Below the pieces are notes generated by a model. That model did no database searches. It was not told the DNA's origin and saw nothing but the letters and a program-made list of their open reading frames with translations. Shown one piece after another: positions 41,508 through 49,692 of a stretch of DNA of 64,000 nt. Both the position numbers and the translations under genes were made by a program. This DNA is from Catenulispora sp. EB89 (lineage in GTDB: Bacteria > Actinomycetota > Actinomycetes > Streptomycetales > Catenulisporaceae), in contig NZ_JBGCCU010000032.1 of NCBI RefSeq assembly GCF_041261445.1, positions 1-64,000 on the forward strand. The letters run 5' to 3'. The first letter of the stretch is position 1, and the number at the start of each line of letters is the position of its first letter.

Positions 41508-42602
41508 ATGACCGAAGTTCAGGGTACTTATACGAAAGAATTCTCCGCGGTCGCCCGCGCGCTGTCCGAACTGCTCGACACGCAGGACATCGGGGCCTCG
41601 GCGGCGGTCTTCCTGAACGGCGAGCCGGTGGTCGACATCTGGGGCGGCCACGTGGACGCCGAGCGGACGGTCGCGTGGGAGCGCGACACGATCGTGAACG
41701 TCATGTCCTCGACCAAGCCGACCACGGCCCTGTGCGCGCTGATCCTCGCCGATCGTGGCGAGCTCGACCTTTCCGCGCCTGTGTCGACCTACTGGCCGGA
41801 GTTCGCGGCGGCCGGCAAGGAGAACGTCCTGGTGCGGCATCTGCTGTCGCACACCGCCGGGCTCCCGGACTGGCCGGGGAAGCTCGTCGCCGAGGATCTG
41901 TACGACTGGACCGCCGTCACCGATCAGCTCGCCGCCCTGCCTACGCAGTGGGAGCCGGGGACGGCGGCCGGGTACCACTCGATCACGTTCGGGTTCCTCG
42001 TCGGCGAGGTCGTGCGGCGGGTCACCGGACGTAGTATCGGGCGCTTCCTCGCCGAGGAAGCCGCCGGGCCACTCGGCGCCGACTTCCACATCGGGCTCGG
42101 CGCTCAGGACGACGCGCGGGTCGCGCGCCTGTATCCGCCGCCGTCGCAGACCGACGACTTCGCCTCCAGCGGCCCCGACTACGACGCGACCGGCGGCATC
42201 CGGGTCAAGGACGCGAACACCGAGGCGTGGCGGCGTGCCGAGATCCCGGCGGCCAACGGCTTCGGCAACGCGCGCGGGATCGCTTGTATCCAGTCGGCGT
42301 TGAGCAACGGCGGGGTGGTCGGGGGAGTGCGGCTGCTGTCGGAGGAGGGCTGCGAGCCGGCCTGGCACGTGGAGTACTCCGGGGAGGACCGCGTGCTGGG
42401 GCAGCCGGCCAGCTACGGCGCCGGGTTCGGGGTGTTCGGCAACACCTTCGGGTGGGGCGGCTGGGGCGGGTCGCTGGTGATGAACGACCACGTGTCGGGG
42501 ATGACGGTCGCCTACGCGATGAACCAGATGCTCGATCCGCGTGCGCAGCAGGACCATCGCGGCTTGGCGATCGTCGCGGCTGCCTACGAGGGGCTGGGCT
42601 GA
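41508..42602 (+). CDS. Serine hydrolase, class C beta-lactamase family (esterase EstB-like)
   Basis: 364 aa without a signal peptide. The catalytic SxxK is SSTK (in VNVMSSTKPT), the Tyr motif is YHS (GYHSITFG), and the third motif is near GWGGWGGS. Cytoplasmic members are esterases or peptidases rather than antibiotic-resistance enzymes. It follows the MFS gene by 9 bp, so the pair may modify and export the same compound. A strong hairpin follows the stop. Confidence 0.87.
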   Translation: MTEVQGTYTKEFSAVARALSELLDTQDIGASAAVFLNGEPVVDIWGGHVDAERTVAWERDTIVNVMSSTKPTTALCALILADRGELDLSAPVSTYWPEFAAAGKENVLVRHLLSHTAGLPDWPGKLVAEDLYDWTAVTDQLAALPTQWEPGTAAGYHSITFGFLVGEVVRRVTGRSIGRFLAEEAAGPLGADFHIGLGAQDDARVARLYPPPSQTDDFASSGPDYDATGGIRVKDANTEAWRRAEIPAANGFGNARGIACIQSALSNGGVVGGVRLLSEEGCEPAWHVEYSGEDRVLGQPASYGAGFGVFGNTFGWGGWGGSLVMNDHVSGMTVAYAMNQMLDPRAQQDHRGLAIVAAAYEGLG

Positions 42603-42609
42603 GGCCGAC

Positions 42610-42650
42610 GGCACCGGGGCCGCCGGTTCACGTCGGCGGCCGACGGTGCC
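42610..42650. terminator. Hairpin downstream of serine hydrolase gene
   Basis: GGCACCG (42610-42616) pairs with CGGTGCC (42644-42650) and GGCCGCCG (42618-42625) pairs with CGGCGGCC (42634-42641), giving a nearly continuous 15-bp stem with an 8-nt loop. No T-tract follows. It lies between convergent genes. Confidence 0.8.
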
Positions 42651-42652
42651 GG

Positions 42653-42700
42653 GCCGTCACGCCGTCACGCCGTCACGCCGTCACGCCGTCAGGCCGTCAG
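42653..42700. repeat. 8-bp tandem repeat, six copies
   Basis: Six copies of GCCGTCAC/GCCGTCAG follow the hairpin and run into the stop codon of the convergent YbaK gene. The first four are identical. Confidence 0.92.
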
Positions 42701-43176
42701 TTCACGTCGACGACGTCGCCGCCGGTCACCCGCACCAGCTCCGCGAACGTGATCGCGAACACGGTGTGCGCGTGGCCCGCGGCGGCCCAGACCTCCGGAT
42801 ACGTCTCCAGCGTCCGGTCGATCAGCGTGCGCACCGGCACCGGATGGCCCAGCGGCGCGACGCCGCCGATGCGCTGGCCGGTGTGCTCGTGGACGAACTC
42901 CTTCGTGGCCCGCCCGACCTTCGCCACGCCCAGGTCGGCGGCCACCTTCACGGTGTCCACACGGTGCGCCCCGCTGGTCAGCACCAGCAGCGGCGCGCCG
43001 TCCGCCTCGAACACCAGGCTGTTGGCGATCGCGCCGACCTCGCAGCCCACCTGGTCGGCCGCGGCCTGCGCGTTCGGCGCGGACTCCGGCAGGACCACCA
43101 CCTTCGGCTCGAAGCCCTTCGCCCGCAGTTCCTTCTGCACGGCCTGCACGGCCGGATGCTCAGCGATCCGTTCCAT
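42697..43176 (-). CDS. YbaK/EbsC-type aminoacyl-tRNA deacylase
   Basis: 159 aa single-domain member of the YbaK/ProX family, which hydrolyses mischarged aminoacyl-tRNAs (for example Cys-tRNA-Pro) in trans. Family blocks visible: CEVGAIANSLVFEADGAPLLVLTSGAHRVD, GQRIGGVAPLGHPVPVRTLID and the ending FAITFAELVRVTGG. The catalytic Lys region is in the ATKEFV segment. Complete and of typical length. Confidence 0.9.
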   Translation of the reverse strand: MERIAEHPAVQAVQKELRAKGFEPKVVVLPESAPNAQAAADQVGCEVGAIANSLVFEADGAPLLVLTSGAHRVDTVKVAADLGVAKVGRATKEFVHEHTGQRIGGVAPLGHPVPVRTLIDRTLETYPEVWAAAGHAHTVFAITFAELVRVTGGDVVDVN

Positions 43177-43226
43177 GCCGGGATATTAATCCGGACCGGC
43201 GCGGAAAGTCCGGCACAATACGCGGC

Positions 43227-43796
43227 ATGGAAACGCTTGACCGTGTCGTGGAGCCCACCGAGATCGTGGCCGGCCGCCACCAGCTGCGGCCGCCGTCGTT
43301 GCGCGACGTCCCCGACATGATGGAGATCTCCCGCGACCCCGACGTCGGCCTGTGGAACCCCATGGCCTCCGGCGCCGACGAGGAGACCGCGCACGCCTGG
43401 GCCGTGCGCTACGCGGACTGGGACGGCGGCCAAAGCCCGACGTTCGGCGTCTACGAGGCCGTCGAGGGGCGGCTGCTGGGCCTGGTGTCGCTGCACAAGA
43501 TCGACCTCGACCTCTCGGCGGGCGAACTCGGCTACCGCGTCGCGCCGTGGGCCCGCGGACGCGGCATCGCGACGATGGCGCTCGGCACGGTCAGCGAGTG
43601 GGCGTTCGGCGCCCTGGGGCTGACGCGGCTGCAGCTGATCCACGCGGTGGAGAACGCCGCGTCGTGCCGGGTGGCGGAGAAGTGCGGGTTCCTTCACGAG
43701 GGCACGACGCGCAGCTCGTACCGGTACGGCGACGGGGAGCTGCACGACGAGCACATCCACGGACGGCTGGTCGGCGACCCGGTGCCGGGGCGCTGA
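43227..43796 (+). CDS. GNAT N-acetyltransferase (RimJ/RimL-like)
   Basis: 189 aa. Acetyl-CoA binding motif A is visible in GYRVAPWARGRGIATMAL, followed by a motif B-like AVENAASCRVAEKCGFLHEG. It belongs to the Acetyltransf_3 group that modifies protein N-termini or small amines; the target is unknown. It is divergent from ybaK with 50 bp between starts. Confidence 0.9.
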   Translation: METLDRVVEPTEIVAGRHQLRPPSLRDVPDMMEISRDPDVGLWNPMASGADEETAHAWAVRYADWDGGQSPTFGVYEAVEGRLLGLVSLHKIDLDLSAGELGYRVAPWARGRGIATMALGTVSEWAFGALGLTRLQLIHAVENAASCRVAEKCGFLHEGTTRSSYRYGDGELHDEHIHGRLVGDPVPGR

Positions 43797-43890
43797 GCCG
43801 GACGAGCCGGGCCGGACGAGCCGCGCTGGCGAGCTGAGCCGGACGAGCCGCGTCGGCGAGCCCTGCTGCCTGCCAGCCGACCGGGCCGAC
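43797..43890. repeat. GAGCCGGACGAGCC-type repeats
   Basis: Immediately after the acetyltransferase stop come several imperfect copies of GAGCCGGACGAGCCG. No gene is visible between here and the convergent ogt. Confidence 0.65.
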
Positions 43891-43897
43891 CCTGCCT

Positions 43898-44053
43898 GCG
43901 GGCCAGCTGCCGCAGCCGGCTGAATCCAGCCGGCCGCAGCCAACTCGGCCGGCTTTGCCGGTCGCCCCAGCCGCCACCCCGCCCGCGGGCCAAGCCGCCG
44001 CAGCGGGCTGAATCCAGCCGGCCGTAGCCAACTCGGCGCCCCAGCCGCCACCC
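43898..44053. repeat. Two direct repeats of about 52 bp plus shared tail
   Basis: 43898-43949 and 43985-44037 are near-identical; both are followed by CCCCAGCCGCCACCC. Each copy contains a hairpin centred on GGCTG-AATC-CAGCC; in copy 1 it extends to an 8-bp stem. The pair lies in the 267-bp gap between convergent genes and may act in termination. Confidence 0.8.
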
Positions 44054-44063
44054 GCCACCCGCC

Positions 44064-44606
44064 CTACATCCCCCAATCCAGCGCCGGCGGCATCACACCC
44101 TCCCAGGCCAGCAGCCACTCCTTCGTCCGCAGCCCGCCCCCGAACCCGCCGAGCCCGTCGGCGGCGAGCACCCGGTGGCAGGGCACCACGATCGGCAGCG
44201 GGTTGCTGCCCATGATCCCGCCGACCGCCTGCGAGGCCGTCACCCCGGCGCCGGAGCCCTTCGCCAGGTCGCCGTACGTCACCGTCTCGCCGAAGGGGAC
44301 CTCGGCCAGCAGCTTGAGCACCGTCAGGCGCAGCCCGTTCACGCCGTACCAGTCCAGCGCGATGTCGAAGCGGGTGCGGGTGCCCTCGAAGTACTCCGTC
44401 AGCTGCAGGACCGCCTCGTCCAGTTGGGCCTGGGCGACGCGGTCGTCCTTGACGTCCTTGGCGGTCCTGACCTTCTCCTCTTCCTCAATGGCCCTGGGCG
44501 AGGAGCTCTCCCCGCGATCGATCGGGAACTGCACGACTCGTAAGCCGCGGGTGGTCGTCCCGATGGTGAGCGTTCCGATCGGGGTGTCCAGCGACGCGGT
44601 CTGCAT
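44064..44606 (-). CDS. ogt: Methylated-DNA--protein-cysteine methyltransferase
   Basis: 180 aa suicide repair enzyme that removes alkyl groups from O6 of guanine (and O4 of thymine) onto its own Cys. The active-site motif is VVPCHRVL. The helix-turn-helix VPFGETVTYGDLA and C-terminal G.GGFGGGL.TKEWLLAWE are canonical. The ATG at 44606 (MQTASLDTPIGTL) is chosen for similarity. It is divergent from an alpha/beta hydrolase with 55 bp between starts; there is no Ada-type regulatory domain. Confidence 0.93.
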   Translation of the reverse strand: MQTASLDTPIGTLTIGTTTRGLRVVQFPIDRGESSSPRAIEEEEKVRTAKDVKDDRVAQAQLDEAVLQLTEYFEGTRTRFDIALDWYGVNGLRLTVLKLLAEVPFGETVTYGDLAKGSGAGVTASQAVGGIMGSNPLPIVVPCHRVLAADGLGGFGGGLRTKEWLLAWEGVMPPALDWGM

Positions 44607-44661
44607 GCAAACATTGTGCCAACCGGGGCCGACAACCCGGTGCGACATTCAGGAGGACGGC

Positions 44662-45528
44662 ATGCCCAAGGCCACCGCGAACGGCGTCGAGCTCGAGTAC
44701 GACACCTTCGGCGACCCGAGCGCCCCGCCGTTGGTGCTGATCATGGGCCTGAGTACCCAGATGACGGCGTGGCCGGAGCCCTTCTGCCAGTCCATCGCCG
44801 ACGCCGGATTCCACGTCGTCCGCTTCGACAACCGCGACTGCGGCCTGTCCACCATCCTGGACGTCCCGCCGCCCAGCTTCGGCGACCTGCTCGCCGGCGA
44901 CACCTCCGGCGTGCCCTACCTGATGTCCGACCTCGCCGACGACGTCGCCGGCCTGCTCGACGCGCTCGGCTTCGCCGACGCGCACGTCGTCGGGGCGTCC
45001 ATGGGCGGCATGATCGCCCAGCAGTTCGCCATCGACCACCCCGGCCGCCTGCGCTCGCTGTGCTCGATCATGTCCACCACCGGCGCCCCCGACGTCGGCC
45101 AGCCCGCCGCCGAGGTCCTGATGCTCCTGCTGAGCCCGGCGGCGACCAACCGCGAGGAGGCCGTCGACCGCGGGCAGAAGATGTTCGAGACCGTCGGCTC
45201 CCCGGCGTACCCGACGCCGACCGAGGACCTGCGCGCCCGCATCGGCAAGGCCTACGACCGCTCGTTCACGCCCGAGGGCTCGGCCCGCCAGCTCGCCTGC
45301 ATCGTCGCCTCCCCGGACCGCACCGCGGCGCTGGCGGCCGTCAGCGTGCCCAGCGCCGTCATCCACGGCGACGCCGACAAGCTCGTCGACGTCAGCGGCG
45401 GCCGCGCCACCGCCGCCGCGCTCGGCGTCACGCCGCTGATCATCCCCGGCGCCGGCCACGATCTGCCCGAGGAACTGTGGCCGACCTACGTCGAGGCGAT
45501 CGTCGCGAACGCCCAGAAAGCCGGCTGA
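44662..45528 (+). CDS. Alpha/beta-hydrolase fold protein
   Basis: 288 aa. Oxyanion region LVLIMGLSTQMTAW, nucleophile elbow GASMGGM (Ser), acid in HGDADKLVD and catalytic His in GAGHDLP. This is the group of small esterases/lactonases often annotated as 3-oxoadipate enol-lactonase-like. AGGAGG precedes the ATG by 5 nt. The substrate is unknown. Confidence 0.9.
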   Translation: MPKATANGVELEYDTFGDPSAPPLVLIMGLSTQMTAWPEPFCQSIADAGFHVVRFDNRDCGLSTILDVPPPSFGDLLAGDTSGVPYLMSDLADDVAGLLDALGFADAHVVGASMGGMIAQQFAIDHPGRLRSLCSIMSTTGAPDVGQPAAEVLMLLLSPAATNREEAVDRGQKMFETVGSPAYPTPTEDLRARIGKAYDRSFTPEGSARQLACIVASPDRTAALAAVSVPSAVIHGDADKLVDVSGGRATAAALGVTPLIIPGAGHDLPEELWPTYVEAIVANAQKAG

Positions 45529-45613
45529 ACAGCCGACGACGCTCGCACACGGCGGCTGGATCAGGCGCCGGCGCGCGCCGCACCCCGCACCCCGCACTGG
45601 ACCCCACACCGCA

Positions 45614-45643
45614 CCCCGGATTCGGCCGGTCCCGAATCCGGGG
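45614..45643. terminator. Perfect 12-bp hairpin after alpha/beta hydrolase gene
   Basis: CCCCGGATTCGG (45614-45625) pairs perfectly with 45632-45643 around a 6-nt loop. No T-tract follows. It lies 86 bp after the hydrolase stop and 33 bp before the next start, so it could also be a leader structure. Confidence 0.75.
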
Positions 45644-45675
45644 CATCGCGGCGATCTCCTGTGTACAACTGAGCC

Positions 45676-46104
45676 ATGGAACTTCTGGATCATCTCCCCG
45701 AGGCCGACCGGCAGCGCGTCCTGGGCCGCCTGAACAGCAACCTCATGGTCTGGCTGACCACCGTCCGCCCCGACGGCCAGCCGGTCAGCGTCCCGGTGTG
45801 GTTCCTGGCCCGGGAGGACGGGAGCATCCTGATCTACAGCCGCGCGAACAAGGCCAAGCTCGCCAACATCGCGTCCAACCCGAAGGTGAGCCTGGGCCTG
45901 GACGTCACCGACATCGGCCGCAACATCGTGCGCCTGGAGGGCGTGGCACGCCACGACCCGACCCTGCCGCCGGCCCACGAGCACCCCGCGTTCCTCGCCA
46001 AGTACATCGAGCGCATGGGCGCGATGTTCGACACGCCCGAGAGCTTCGGCGAGCAGTTCACCGCCGGTCTGGTGATCGAGCCGACCAAGGTCTACGTCGG
46101 TTAG
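45676..46104 (+). CDS. PPOX-class F420-dependent oxidoreductase
   Basis: 142 aa split-barrel flavin/F420-binding protein. Blocks: VWLTTVRPDGQPVSVPVWFL, ILIYSRANKAKLANIASNPKVSLGL and RLEGVARH. These match the TIGR03667-type group of actinobacterial F420H2-dependent reductases. The substrate is unknown. It is convergent with the membrane protein gene, with 10 bp between stops. Confidence 0.88.
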   Translation: MELLDHLPEADRQRVLGRLNSNLMVWLTTVRPDGQPVSVPVWFLAREDGSILIYSRANKAKLANIASNPKVSLGLDVTDIGRNIVRLEGVARHDPTLPPAHEHPAFLAKYIERMGAMFDTPESFGEQFTAGLVIEPTKVYVG

Positions 46105-46114
46105 GTTCGGCCGG

Positions 46115-47761
46115 TCAGGGCCCGACGCCGATCGAAGACGGATCCGACGGCGTGCACGCCGTGCCCTTCATCACGGTGAAGGCAGGGCAGCCGCCGTCCT
46201 CCATCGGCGTGGTGTGCGAGAACATCGTCAACGTCCCGGGGCCAGACGTGCTCGGCATGTAAGAGTTCGCCGTCGCGTCCCCCATCGACGCGGTGAGGAA
46301 CAGCACGCCGGCGAGCACTCCGGGAACCATGGCGCGCCGCTTGAACGCGTCCAGCCGCACCGCCACGGTCTCCGACTTCAGCCCGACGACGACGAAGTGC
46401 CGCGCCATGTACGCCGACAGCACCAGCAGCCCGAACAAAATCTGCACGTCAGTACGCGGATACAGCCCGACGATCCCGCTCGCGTACATGTGCTCGGCGG
46501 TCCAGAACCGCATCAGCCACGCACTCAGCACCGACGTCGCCACCACCAGCACCAGCGTGTCCCGCCGCCGCAGTGCCACCGCCGCGGCGAAGCCGACGAA
46601 CAACAGCAGCGTGAACAACCCCACGCCGCCGAGATCACCGACCGGCGGCCAGGCGCCGAGGCTCGCCGGCGGCTGGTCGGAGAACCAGTGCAGGAAGTAC
46701 GTCGGCTCGGTCCGCACATCGAAGTAGACGTAGGTGTCGGAACCGGCCCCGGACGTCATCAACGGGATCAGGTTCCGGAACGTGACGGCGAACAGCGCCA
46801 CCCCGGACACCCCGAGAAACACCGCCGCCCGCCCCCGCGCCCCCGGCTCCCACCACGGGAACACCGCGACGACCGCCACCGCGATCCCCAGCGCCGACCA
46901 CAGGAACCAACCGAAGTAGAGCTCGAACAGCAGCCCCATGCCGACGCCGAACACCGCACCCCGCACGGCGTTGCGCCGGTAGGAGGACCGGCCGCTGTCC
47001 CGCAGCACCTCGACGAACTTCACCAGCACCGGCACCATCATGACGAGCACGATGTTCGTGTACGGCTTGTACAGGTCCATCAGCGGCAGCGCCGCCAGCA
47101 CGCCGACCAGCAGCGCCGACACCGGACGCAGCACCAGCCGCCACGACAGGTACGCCAACGGGCCGTAGACGGCGGCGCCGAAGATCTGGAACGCCTTCAT
47201 CGCATACGTCGGGCTCTCGCCGGTCCACCGCGAGACCGTGGCGATGATCTCGGCGGGCAGCGGCGGGTAGGTCTTCGGCAGCGCCTTGCCCTGCTGCGCG
47301 TCGGTGGCCCACTGGATCAGCTGCGCCATGTCGCCGTGCTTCGCGTAGATGCCGTACGGCGTCTTGTACAGCGCGACCATGAGCCCCGCGCCCACCAGCG
47401 CGCTGGCCAGCCCGGCGACCGCCGCGCACACCAGCCGCACCGTCGCGTCGGCCGTCCGCGTCCGCCGCGACCGCAGCCCGATCACCGCCGCGCCGACCGC
47501 GAGGATGCCGAAGACCGCGAACCGGAACTGGAGCCCGGCCAGCCCGCTCACCTGCCCGACCCGCGTGAGCGGATTGACCGCCACGCTCATGCTGACCAGC
47601 AGGAAAACAACCGCGGTGAGGAACGCGACCGCGACCTCCGCGGTTCGGAGCCCGAGGACCTCCCGCACCCGCCGGCCGTCCGACAGGCGATGCGTGCGGC
47701 GCGGCAACGCCAGCCGCGCCACGTCTTCGGCGGCGTAGCTTTCCGTTCCGGTGTCTATCAC
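46115..47761 (-). CDS. Polytopic membrane glycosyltransferase candidate (AftA-like, GT-C)
   Basis: 548 aa with 11-13 predicted membrane helices. After two N-terminal helices, the periplasmic loop HGDMAQLIQWATDAQQGK and the YPPL segment resemble the galactan arabinofuranosyltransferase AftA and related GT-C enzymes, which use polyprenyl-phosphate sugars. The C-terminal 50 residues are extracytoplasmic with two Cys (GGCP, TAC). In mycolata AftA primes arabinan; in other actinomycetes such homologues probably decorate different cell-wall polymers. No partner glycosyltransferase is adjacent. Confidence 0.5.
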   Translation of the reverse strand: MIDTGTESYAAEDVARLALPRRTHRLSDGRRVREVLGLRTAEVAVAFLTAVVFLLVSMSVAVNPLTRVGQVSGLAGLQFRFAVFGILAVGAAVIGLRSRRTRTADATVRLVCAAVAGLASALVGAGLMVALYKTPYGIYAKHGDMAQLIQWATDAQQGKALPKTYPPLPAEIIATVSRWTGESPTYAMKAFQIFGAAVYGPLAYLSWRLVLRPVSALLVGVLAALPLMDLYKPYTNIVLVMMVPVLVKFVEVLRDSGRSSYRRNAVRGAVFGVGMGLLFELYFGWFLWSALGIAVAVVAVFPWWEPGARGRAAVFLGVSGVALFAVTFRNLIPLMTSGAGSDTYVYFDVRTEPTYFLHWFSDQPPASLGAWPPVGDLGGVGLFTLLLFVGFAAAVALRRRDTLVLVVATSVLSAWLMRFWTAEHMYASGIVGLYPRTDVQILFGLLVLSAYMARHFVVVGLKSETVAVRLDAFKRRAMVPGVLAGVLFLTASMGDATANSYMPSTSGPGTLTMFSHTTPMEDGGCPAFTVMKGTACTPSDPSSIGVGP

Positions 47762-47855
47762 TCTCTACAGACGACGCAAGGCATGCGCAGTGTTGGTCGG
47801 TCGGCAGAAATTGACGGAGAATTCTTAGGATCGATTCAGGCGGGGTTCTGACAAG

Positions 47856-48074
47856 CTAGGACGTTTCGGCGTCCCGGGAAGCAGCACCCTGTGTCTCGGA
47901 ACCCTGTGTCTCGGAATCCAGCGTCTCCCGAACCACCACGTAGTACAGCTGCTTGTGCTGCACCCCGGCCTCCATCGCCGCGACCGCGGCCTCGGCACCG
48001 TCCCGGTCGGCGTGCCCCGACACCAGGAACCGGTTCCCGTTGTCGTCCTGACGCCAGACCTCGAACCCGCTCAC
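47856..48074 (-). CDS. Small SPOR-like domain protein
   Basis: 72 aa. GFEVWRQDDNGNRFLVSG, followed by a helix and AGVQHKQLYYVVV, matches a short actinobacterial SPOR-like family. The GTG start overlaps the stop of the ADP-ribosylglycohydrolase gene (GTGA), so the two are coupled. The tail carries a DSETQGSETQG duplication from a GTGTCTCGGAA nucleotide repeat. Function unknown. Confidence 0.7.
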   Translation of the reverse strand: MSGFEVWRQDDNGNRFLVSGHADRDGAEAAVAAMEAGVQHKQLYYVVVRETLDSETQGSETQGAASRDAETS

Positions 48075-49087
48075 GCCGCACGCTCCCAACCGGCGTCCCA
48101 CACGCCGCCGGCGCGCGCCAGGCGGTCGCGGTACTCGATCCGCTCGGGCCAGTCCGAAGGAAAGGCCTCGATCCCGTGGCGGGCGCCCACGAACGCACCG
48201 GCCAGGGCGGCGATCGAGTCCGAGTCGCCGCCGGTGGCCGCGGCGCGGCCGAGGGCGCGCACCGGCTCGTCGGGGTACATCAGGAAGCAGAGAAGCGCGG
48301 TCGCCAGCGCTTCCTCCGCGATCCAGCCCTCGCCGGTGTAGTCGCACGGGTCCAGGGCCGGGTCCGGGTTCTCGGCCGCCTTGGCCAGCACGCCGAGGAC
48401 CATGCCGCACTCGACCCAGCCGTGCTCGATGAACTCCTCCGGGGAGTCGCGCAGCGGGACGCGCCACAGATCGTCGCCGAGCCAGTCACCGTGGTAGACG
48501 CGGCGCTGCTCCTGGCAGCGTTCGCGCAGGGCCGGGAGCAGGTCCGACGGCGCCATGCCCCGCAGGAGCCAGCGCGTGGCGAAGGCGGTCAGGTCCGAGG
48601 CGGCCAGGGCGGTGGCGTGGCCGTGGGTCAGGGCCGCTTGGAGCTGCGCTGCGCCGGCGACGGTGGTGTCCGGGACATGCGGCAGCAGTCCGATCGGGGT
48701 CACTCGCATGTTCGCGCCGCACCCCTTCGAGCCGCGCTGGCTTGCCTCCGGCCAGGGCAGGCCGTTGCCCAGGTGGCCGCAGGCACGAAGGCAGGTCATG
48801 CCCGGCGCGCGGTTGTTGTCCGGGGATATGGCCCAGGCCAGGAAGTGCTCGATCAGCGAGCCGGTGAGGGGTTCGACCGCCAGGTCGGTGCCCTCGGGCT
48901 GGTCCAGCAGTGCCTCGGCGACGGCCAGCGCCATCTGCGTGTCGTCGGTGACGTAGCCGCCCTGCGACAGGTCCTTCGGGCCGGCCGGGCCGTAGAGCCG
49001 CACGATCTCCTCGAACCGCTGGAACTCCGTGGGCTTGCCGACGCAGTCCCCGAACGCGAGCCCGAACATCGAACCGGTCGCTGTCAT
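48071..49087 (-). CDS. ADP-ribosylglycohydrolase family protein
   Basis: 338 aa DraG/ARH-type hydrolase that removes ADP-ribose from proteins or small molecules using two Mg ions. The metal-binding clusters are TDDTQMA and, near the end, GGDSDSIAALAGAFVGARHG; the N-terminal FGLAFGDCVGKPTEF is typical. The ATG at 49087 follows GGGGAGGGG. The long open extension upstream overlaps the divergent GNAT gene and is rejected. Confidence 0.93.
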   Translation of the reverse strand: MTATGSMFGLAFGDCVGKPTEFQRFEEIVRLYGPAGPKDLSQGGYVTDDTQMALAVAEALLDQPEGTDLAVEPLTGSLIEHFLAWAISPDNNRAPGMTCLRACGHLGNGLPWPEASQRGSKGCGANMRVTPIGLLPHVPDTTVAGAAQLQAALTHGHATALAASDLTAFATRWLLRGMAPSDLLPALRERCQEQRRVYHGDWLGDDLWRVPLRDSPEEFIEHGWVECGMVLGVLAKAAENPDPALDPCDYTGEGWIAEEALATALLCFLMYPDEPVRALGRAAATGGDSDSIAALAGAFVGARHGIEAFPSDWPERIEYRDRLARAGGVWDAGWERAA

Positions 49088-49145
49088 ATGAGATCCCCTC
49101 CCCGCTGGCGCGATCGTGCCAGTGTGCCAGCTACAGTGCCGGTCT

Positions 49146-49604
49146 ATGACCGAGTCCTTGATCCTTCGTGACGCCACCGCCGCCGACCTGCCCGAGATCG
49201 TCGCCATGCTCGCCGACGACAAGCTGGGCTCCACGCGGGAGGACCCGGAGGACCTGGCGCCCTACCTCGCGGCCTTCGCCGAACTCGAAGCCGACCCGAA
49301 CCAGCGCCTGATCGTCGCCGAACGGGACGGCACGGTCGTCGGCACGTTCCAGCTGACCTTCATCCCCGGGGTGGCGCAGCGCGGCCTGAAGCGCGCCATG
49401 ATCGAGAGCGTGCGCGTCGCCACCACCGAGCGTGGCAGCGGGCTCGGCACCCGGATGATGGAGTGGGCCATCGAGCAGGCACGGCAGGCCGGCTGCCTGC
49501 AGGTGCAGCTGACGTCGAACACCGAGCGGCCCGACGCGCACCGGTTCTACGAGCGGCTCGGGTTCGTCCCCTCGCACGTGGGGTTCAAGCTGAAGCTGGG
49601 CTGA
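49146..49604 (+). CDS. GNAT N-acetyltransferase
   Basis: 152 aa. The acetyl-CoA motif is IESVRVATTERGSGLGTRMM and the C-terminal part is TERPDAHRFYERLGFVPSHVGFKL, as in AAC(3)-I-like and YitI-like GNATs. It is divergent from the ADP-ribosylglycohydrolase gene, 58 bp between starts. Substrate unknown. Confidence 0.9.
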   Translation: MTESLILRDATAADLPEIVAMLADDKLGSTREDPEDLAPYLAAFAELEADPNQRLIVAERDGTVVGTFQLTFIPGVAQRGLKRAMIESVRVATTERGSGLGTRMMEWAIEQARQAGCLQVQLTSNTERPDAHRFYERLGFVPSHVGFKLKLG

Positions 49605-49611
49605 CCGGCGA

Positions 49612-49672
49612 TCGCGCCGGTCGGGCCGGTCGTGCCGGTTGTGCTGGTCACGCCGGTCACGCCGGTCGGGTG
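49612..49672. repeat. 9-bp tandem repeat (GCCGGTCGT-type), about six copies
   Basis: Consecutive 9-bp variants of GCCGGTCGT/GCCGGTCAC start right after the acetyltransferase stop. The same unit reappears in coding sequence at 52815-52935. Confidence 0.85.
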
Positions 49673-49692
49673 CCAGCGGCCGGCGCGACGCG

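Noticed and set aside
41508-42602. Antibiotic-resistance beta-lactamase
   Set aside because: It lacks a signal peptide and has YHS instead of the class C YxN motif. It fits the esterase/peptidase branch of the family.
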